Shown: positions 23,139 through 27,234 of the stretch, in pieces | How positions within the stretch are numbered: the first letter of the stretch is position 1 | Layout: each line of letters opens with the position of its first letter | From: CAYFQH01 sp964345215 | Lineage (GTDB): Bacteria > Bacillota > Clostridia > Christensenellales > Aristaeellaceae | DNA: 27,234 bases | Direction of reading: 5' to 3' | NCBI GenBank assembly: GCA_964345215.1 | Contig: CAYFQH010000026.1 | Location: 1-27,234, forward strand | Notes under the pieces: model-generated | Database searches by the model: none | The model's input: only the letters and a program-made list of their open reading frames with translations | What the model was told of the DNA's origin: nothing | Position numbers and translations under genes: made by a program

Positions 23139-23216
23139 GAGGGCCTCCTAAATATAAAAATAGAGCGTATTAAAGTATTTTAAACCAAGAGAGAAGGGCT
23201 ACAAATTTCCCTTCAT

Positions 23217-23222
23217 ATTATA
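23217..23222 (-). promoter_or_regulatory. Possible -10 for the P1 peptidase unit
   Basis: TATAAT on the minus strand, about 80 bp before the start codon. No convincing -35 is visible. Confidence 0.3.
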
Positions 23223-23266
23223 ATACTATATCCCCAGGGGGAATTCTATATTTACATTTGCGACTA

Positions 23267-23275
23267 TGGTATAAT
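23267..23275 (+). promoter_or_regulatory. Extended -10 promoter of recD2
   Basis: TGGTATAAT is a perfect extended -10 (TATAAT 23270-23275), about 30 bp before ATG 23307. The -35 (TATATT) is weak, as often with extended -10 promoters. Confidence 0.65.
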
Positions 23276-23306
23276 AAAAAGCAGAAGATAAACCAAGGAG
23301 GAAACC

Positions 23307-25553
23307 ATGGAAAAACTGGAAGCAACCATACAAGACATTACCTACCATAATGAAGAAAACGGCTATACGGTTTTGCAGGCCCGAAGCGGCCGGGAGCAGG
23401 TGACCGTGGTGGGTGTTTTGCCGGTTTTGGCTTCCGGTGAGCAGGTCATTTTTGAGGGTGGCTATGTAGAACATCACCAGTACGGCAAACAATGGAAGGC
23501 TACGGGCTGCGAAATTTTACAGCCCACTACCCTGCTTGGGATCGAGCGCTACCTGTCATCTGGCTTAATCAAAGGGGTGGGCCCGGCCACGGCCAAACTT
23601 TTGGTGGCTCATTTTGGTAAAGACACCCTGGATGTGATGACCGCCCAGCCCCACAGGCTTACAGAAATACCTAAAATAGGCCCCAAGCGGGCCGAGCAGA
23701 TTACCAAAAGCTTCCATGAGCAAATGGTGGTGCGCACCGCCATGGTTTTTTTGCAAAGCTACGGGGTTTCGGCGGCCCTGGCTGTAAAAATAAGTAAACA
23801 GTACGGTGAGGGTACCCGCACAGTCATTCAGACCAACCCTTACCGGCTGGTGGAAGATATTGAAGGGATCGGCTTTTTAACCGCCGACCGAATTGCCCTG
23901 GCCATTGGCATTCCCTTGGATTCAAAAGAGCGGATTGGAGCGGGCCTTATTTTTACCTTGAAAGACAGTGCCATTAGCGCGGGCCATACCTGCTTGCCCC
24001 TGTCCTTCCTAATAGAACAGGCTGGTAGGCTTTTGCGGGTGGAGCGGGATTTGATTGAAAACCACATGAAGGAGATGATCCTTCAGCGCCAGGTGGTTAT
24101 TGGCCAGGAAGAGGACGAAACCCTGGTGTATTTACCCATGTATTTTAGTGCTGAGCGGGAAGTGGCCCAGCGGCTCCACGAGCTGATGGCCGCCCTGCCT
24201 TACCAGCCAAACGAGAACACTAAACGGGATATTGCCCGTTTTGAAGCAAAAAACACCATTACCTTTCACCCCCAGCAAAAACAAGCAGTTCAGGCTGCAG
24301 TAGATGAAGGAGTGGTTGTGGTGACCGGGGGCCCGGGCACAGGCAAAACTACCACCATTAACTGTATGCTGGAGCTTTTAGCCAAAGAAGGGGGCGAAAT
24401 TGTTCTTTGCGCCCCTTCGGGCCGGGCAGCCAAGCGGATGAGCGAGGCCACAGGAGTAGAGGCCAAGACCATTCACCGCCTGCTTGAATACGGCGGGGAT
24501 GACACAAACTTTTTTAGAAACCAGGAAAACCCTCTGGAGGCAGACTGTGTTATTGTAGACGAAATGTCTATGGTGGACCTTGTTTTAATGCGCAACCTCC
24601 TGCGGGCCATTTTGCCCGGCACCAGGCTGATTATGGTAGGAGATGCAGACCAGCTGCCCTCGGTTGGGGCGGGCAACGTGTTGGAGGACATCCTTAAAAG
24701 CGATACGGTGCCCAGTGTGCGGCTGACGGAGATTTTTAGGCAAGACGAAGACAGTATGATTGTTTTAAATGCCCACCGGATTAACCGGGGAGAAATGCCC
24801 CTGTATAACGGCAGGGGCTCCGATGTGTTTTTTGAGCGGAAGGAAACTTTTTTACAGGCAGCCCAAACCATTGTACAGCTTTGCACCCAGCGGCTGCCGG
24901 AATATTTGCGGATGATGACCGGCGAGCAGGTTGATAAATTTCAGGCCATGCAAGTTCTTTCTCCTACCAAAAGGGGAGAGTGCGGCGTGTGGAACTTAAA
25001 TAAATTATTGCAGGAAGCCCTCAACCCCCCAAAACCTTATAAAAACGAAATGCAATACGGTGAAAGCCTTTTTAGAACCGGCGATAAGGTTATGCAGATG
25101 AAAAACGATTACCAAATTGTGTGGGAAAAGAAAAAGGGCTTTGAAAAAGAAGAAGGAACCGGTGTTTTTAACGGGGATATTGGCTACATTACGGCCATTG
25201 AGCCGGAAGGAGGCACCATTACAGTTTTGTTTGATGATGAAAAAAAGGTTACGTACCAAGACCAGCAGCGGGAAGCCCTGGAATTAGCCTACTGCATATC
25301 GGTACATAAAAGCCAGGGCAGCGAATTTCCGGCAGTGGTGCTGCCTGTGGTAGGGGGGCCGCCCATGCTCTTAACCCGAAACCTTTTTTACACCGCCATT
25401 ACCAGGGCTAAAAAGTTGGTGGTCATGGTGGGCAAGGAGGAAGCCATTGGTGCCATGGTTAAAAACAATCATGTTTCTAAACGCTATACCTCCCTTTGCC
25501 AGCGGTTAATGGAAATGGTAGGGGATTACGACCCCTTTGCTCAAACCGAGTAA
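23307..25553 (+). CDS. recD2: RecD2-type ATP-dependent DNA helicase
   Basis: A 748-aa SF1B 5'-3' helicase of the RecD2/YrrC group, which works without RecBC in DNA repair and replication-fork maintenance. The N-terminal part has an OB-like start and tandem helix-hairpin-helix elements (GLIKGVGPATAKLL and EIPKIGPKRAEQI, residues 88-140) typical of RecD2. The motor has Walker A GGPGTGKTT (341-349, K347), Walker B VDEMSMVD (D418, E419), GDADQLPSVG, and the C-terminal motif VHKSQGSEFP. AAGGAGG lies 5 nt before ATG 23307. comF follows after 42 nt. I see no LexA box at its promoter. Confidence 0.96.
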   Translation: MEKLEATIQDITYHNEENGYTVLQARSGREQVTVVGVLPVLASGEQVIFEGGYVEHHQYGKQWKATGCEILQPTTLLGIERYLSSGLIKGVGPATAKLLVAHFGKDTLDVMTAQPHRLTEIPKIGPKRAEQITKSFHEQMVVRTAMVFLQSYGVSAALAVKISKQYGEGTRTVIQTNPYRLVEDIEGIGFLTADRIALAIGIPLDSKERIGAGLIFTLKDSAISAGHTCLPLSFLIEQAGRLLRVERDLIENHMKEMILQRQVVIGQEEDETLVYLPMYFSAEREVAQRLHELMAALPYQPNENTKRDIARFEAKNTITFHPQQKQAVQAAVDEGVVVVTGGPGTGKTTTINCMLELLAKEGGEIVLCAPSGRAAKRMSEATGVEAKTIHRLLEYGGDDTNFFRNQENPLEADCVIVDEMSMVDLVLMRNLLRAILPGTRLIMVGDADQLPSVGAGNVLEDILKSDTVPSVRLTEIFRQDEDSMIVLNAHRINRGEMPLYNGRGSDVFFERKETFLQAAQTIVQLCTQRLPEYLRMMTGEQVDKFQAMQVLSPTKRGECGVWNLNKLLQEALNPPKPYKNEMQYGESLFRTGDKVMQMKNDYQIVWEKKKGFEKEEGTGVFNGDIGYITAIEPEGGTITVLFDDEKKVTYQDQQREALELAYCISVHKSQGSEFPAVVLPVVGGPPMLLTRNLFYTAITRAKKLVVMVGKEEAIGAMVKNNHVSKRYTSLCQRLMEMVGDYDPFAQTE

Positions 25554-25595
25554 GGAAAAAATACCCATAAGAGGTCTGCGGCAAGGAGGGAGGAT

Positions 25596-26282
25596 ATGAA
25601 AATAAACCGGATAAAAGAAAAGATGCTCGACCTGGTTTTTCCTCCCTTTGCCTGCTGCCTTGGCTGCGGCGACAAACGGCTGACGGACCAAAGGGACCAC
25701 CTTTGCCTTGACTGCCGAAAAGCCTTATCTAAAAACAATCAGGGGCAAAGAAGTCTCAGCCTTTTTTATATTGACAGGTGCATTATTCCTTTTAGCTATC
25801 AGGGGGTGGCAAAAACCCTGGTTCACAATTTAAAATACCAGCAAATCAAAGCCAGTGCAGCCCCTTTGGTACAAGCCATGGCCCAGGCCATGGGGGAGGA
25901 GCAGATAGACGGGATGATGCCCGTGCCTCTTTACAAAAAACGTCAACGCCAGCGGGGTTTTAACCAAGCCATGGTTTTATGCCGGGGCCTGGGTGAGTTA
26001 AAAGCCATTCCCTTAATTGAAGAAGGTCTGGTGCGTACCAGAAACACGGCCCAGCAGGCAAAGCTGAACAAGGAGGAAAGGAAGAAGAACGTAGAGGGAG
26101 CCTTTGAAGGGATAGTGGATTTTACGGGCAAAAACATTCTTTTAGTGGATGACGTGCTTACCACCGGGGCTACGGCCTCAGCTTGTGCCAAGGCTTTAAA
26201 AAAGGCAGGGGCCAGTAAGGTATATTTAATCACGGCGGCCTATGCACCCCTTGTGACCAGCAATAAAAATCAGCAGGATTAA
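25596..26282 (+). CDS. comF: ComF family competence/phosphoribosyltransferase-like protein
   Basis: A 228-aa protein. An N-terminal zinc-ribbon-like region has CLGC (21-24) and CLDC (37-40). The phosphoribosyltransferase-type domain carries PVPLYKKRQRQRGFNQA and the PRPP loop ILLVDDVLTTGAT (about 186-198). ComF is required for DNA uptake in naturally competent Gram-positives and Haemophilus, probably with PriA, but is widespread in non-competent bacteria. AAGGAGG lies 6 nt before ATG 25596, 42 nt after recD2, so the two form an operon. Confidence 0.93.
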   Translation: MKINRIKEKMLDLVFPPFACCLGCGDKRLTDQRDHLCLDCRKALSKNNQGQRSLSLFYIDRCIIPFSYQGVAKTLVHNLKYQQIKASAAPLVQAMAQAMGEEQIDGMMPVPLYKKRQRQRGFNQAMVLCRGLGELKAIPLIEEGLVRTRNTAQQAKLNKEERKKNVEGAFEGIVDFTGKNILLVDDVLTTGATASACAKALKKAGASKVYLITAAYAPLVTSNKNQQD

Positions 26283-26305
26283 AACAGCTCCCCCTTAAAA
26301 CCTTA

Positions 26306-26333
26306 TTGAATTTTTAAAAGATGGTGCTATATT
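26306..26333 (+). promoter_or_regulatory. Weak candidate promoter after comF
   Basis: TTGAAT (26306-26311), 16-bp spacer, TATATT (26328-26333). It might drive a short transcript ending at 26478. Confidence 0.25.
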
Positions 26334-26427
26334 TTTATACTATAAAAGAAGAAAGCCCCTAAAAAACGTAGAGCCTGAAATAAAGTTAAAAAACAAACCC
26401 CTTCTTTTTAAGAGAAGCAAGGCATTT

Positions 26428-26478
26428 TCCTGTCGAGTCGGGCCTCTGATCCCCTGCTGGACTAGCACAGGATTTTTT
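26428..26478 (+). terminator. Structured terminator of recD2-comF, or 3' end of a small RNA
   Basis: Three nested helices, TCCTGT/ACAGGA (26428-26433 with 26467-26472), AGTC/GACT (26436-26439 with 26460-26463) and GGG/CCC inside, are followed directly by six T's (26473-26478). Confidence 0.6.
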
Positions 26479-26509
26479 ATTCACAAAGGATTGCTTTATC
26501 TTCTTAAAA

Positions 26510-27028
26510 TCAAAAGGAGGAGGGCTCCGGGCTTTTAAGAGCTTGTATAAAAAGCTTTTTTTCTTCTTCGTTTTTAAAGGCGGCTAAGGGTATCATCAAG
26601 GCACTTTCATCGCCGGTATATAAATACAGGCGAAGACCGTCTTCCTTAATGGCCCGAATTTGTTCAAAGGCATATTCTTTTGTTTGGTTAAGACCCGTAA
26701 GGCTAAGGGCTTTTGGTAAAAGGACTAAGGTTTGATTCCCCAAGGCGGGGGTGTACTGGCCTGTTTTTATTTTACCTTGAAGCCTAAAGGGAATGAACCA
26801 TTTATAAAACAAAGGTGCCAAAAAAAACCACACAACCATTACAGCAGCGGCAACCAAAAGCCCTGACTGGGTGGGCACCTTAAAAACATAGAGCATAATT
26901 ACCAGCACAAAGGCCATCACCCAAATGCCTACACGGCTGGTTTTTTGTTTGCTGTTTGCATCATTTTGGTGGTGAAACAGGGCAAAAGCCAAATAGTCTT
27001 CCTGAGTGAGGGTATAATGTAGTTCCAT
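26510..27028 (-). CDS. YcxB-like membrane protein
   Basis: A 172-aa protein with a short soluble N-terminus (MELHYTLTQEDYLAFALFHH), two hydrophobic helices (about 35-72), and a C-terminal beta-rich domain whose pattern (AFEQIRAIKEDGLRLYLYTGDESALMIPLAAF) is that of the YcxB-like family (PF14317). Function is unknown in this family. The start is ATG 27028, fixed by AGGAGG 6 nt upstream; a longer frame to 27079 has no site. The preceding DNA holds the N-terminus of a second copy. Confidence 0.8.
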   Translation of the reverse strand: MELHYTLTQEDYLAFALFHHQNDANSKQKTSRVGIWVMAFVLVIMLYVFKVPTQSGLLVAAAVMVVWFFLAPLFYKWFIPFRLQGKIKTGQYTPALGNQTLVLLPKALSLTGLNQTKEYAFEQIRAIKEDGLRLYLYTGDESALMIPLAAFKNEEEKKLFIQALKSPEPSSF

Positions 27029-27143
27029 AAAGGACCTCCTAAAGTGAGTGCATATAAAGGGGTGTTCTTGTAAAGACATTTTCAGCCATTGCCTTGGCCA
27101 TTAAACATGCAGCTAGGGAGAAGAAGAAATATACAACTTATCA

Positions 27144-27233
27144 TTACGAAGAGACTCGGCATGGGGAGGGGCCCTGCTGGGCTTTTTCAAGGTAAACCAG
27201 GTCATCAGCCCTTAGGGTATAATGAAACTTCAT
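27144..27233 (-). pseudogene. Truncated N-terminus of a second YcxB-like copy
   Basis: ATG 27233 opens a 29-codon frame, MKFHYTLRADDLVYLEKAQQ…, ending at TAA 27144-27146. Its start aligns with MELHYTLTQEDYLAF of the neighbouring gene (HYTL shared, then D and L/Y in register). No frame beyond the stop continues the family pattern, so it seems to be a remnant of a tandem duplicate. The window edge hides its promoter. Confidence 0.5.
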
Positions 27234-27234
27234 T

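Overview
The window looks like a chromosomal segment of a low-to-medium GC Firmicute of the Clostridia type. The evidence is the rimO-pgsA-cinA-recA gene order, a RecD2-type helicase followed by comF, strong AAGGAGG ribosome binding sites, sigma-A promoters spaced at about 17 bp, and several Gram-positive protein families (SecG, a CtpE/EXP7-like P-type ATPase, YcxB-like, a Qnr-like pentapeptide protein). I see no phage, insertion sequence, CRISPR array, tRNA or rRNA. The species cannot be named from this alone.

Layout from left to right. 1-118 may be the AT-rich end of a gene entering from outside. 151-1920 (-) is a cytoplasmic GH13 neopullulanase-like amylase, divergent from a two-gene operon (2112-4204, +) that encodes a radical-SAM protein with a helix-hairpin-helix tail and its constant partner of the DUF4130/TIGR03915 type. 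That operon has a near-ideal sigma-A promoter with a perfect LexA (SOS) box over the start site, which is the most informative regulatory signal here. 4305-4916 (-) is a pentapeptide-repeat protein. 5060-6847 (-) is a Na/Pi cotransporter with PhoU tail, interrupted by a TAA at the conserved Gln of its first QSSS motif. 7378-8565 (+) is an AroE-AroK fusion with a short tail, followed by a frameshifted 46-residue gene. 8777-9417 (-) is an exported protein whose signal peptide is out of frame with its ATG by one base in an A9 tract.

9530-11271 (-) holds a histidine phosphatase and a membrane-anchored PI-PLC-like protein. Across a shared divergent region with a 12-bp inverted repeat lies a 741-residue secreted solute-binding-like protein (11701-13926, +) with no permease nearby. 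14245-18491 (-) is the recA-cinA-pgsA-rimO block, transcribed from the rimO side with overlapping genes. secG (18622-18855, -) stands alone between its own promoter and terminator. 19025-23138 (-) encodes a P1-family peptidase, a HAD phosphatase and the P-type ATPase, the last two nearly touching. Divergent from them are recD2 and comF (23307-26282, +). 26283-26509 holds a structured terminator or possible small RNA. The window ends in a YcxB-like gene and the truncated N-terminus of a second copy.

The genes are mostly housekeeping: DNA recombination and repair, lipid synthesis, ribosomal protein modification, secretion, aromatic amino acid synthesis and ion transport. The unusual part is 5.0-9.4 kb, where four coding lesions fall close together. 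They could be real gene decay, programmed slippage or uncorrected sequence errors. The best candidate for an under-described system is the LexA-boxed radical-SAM/DUF4130 pair.
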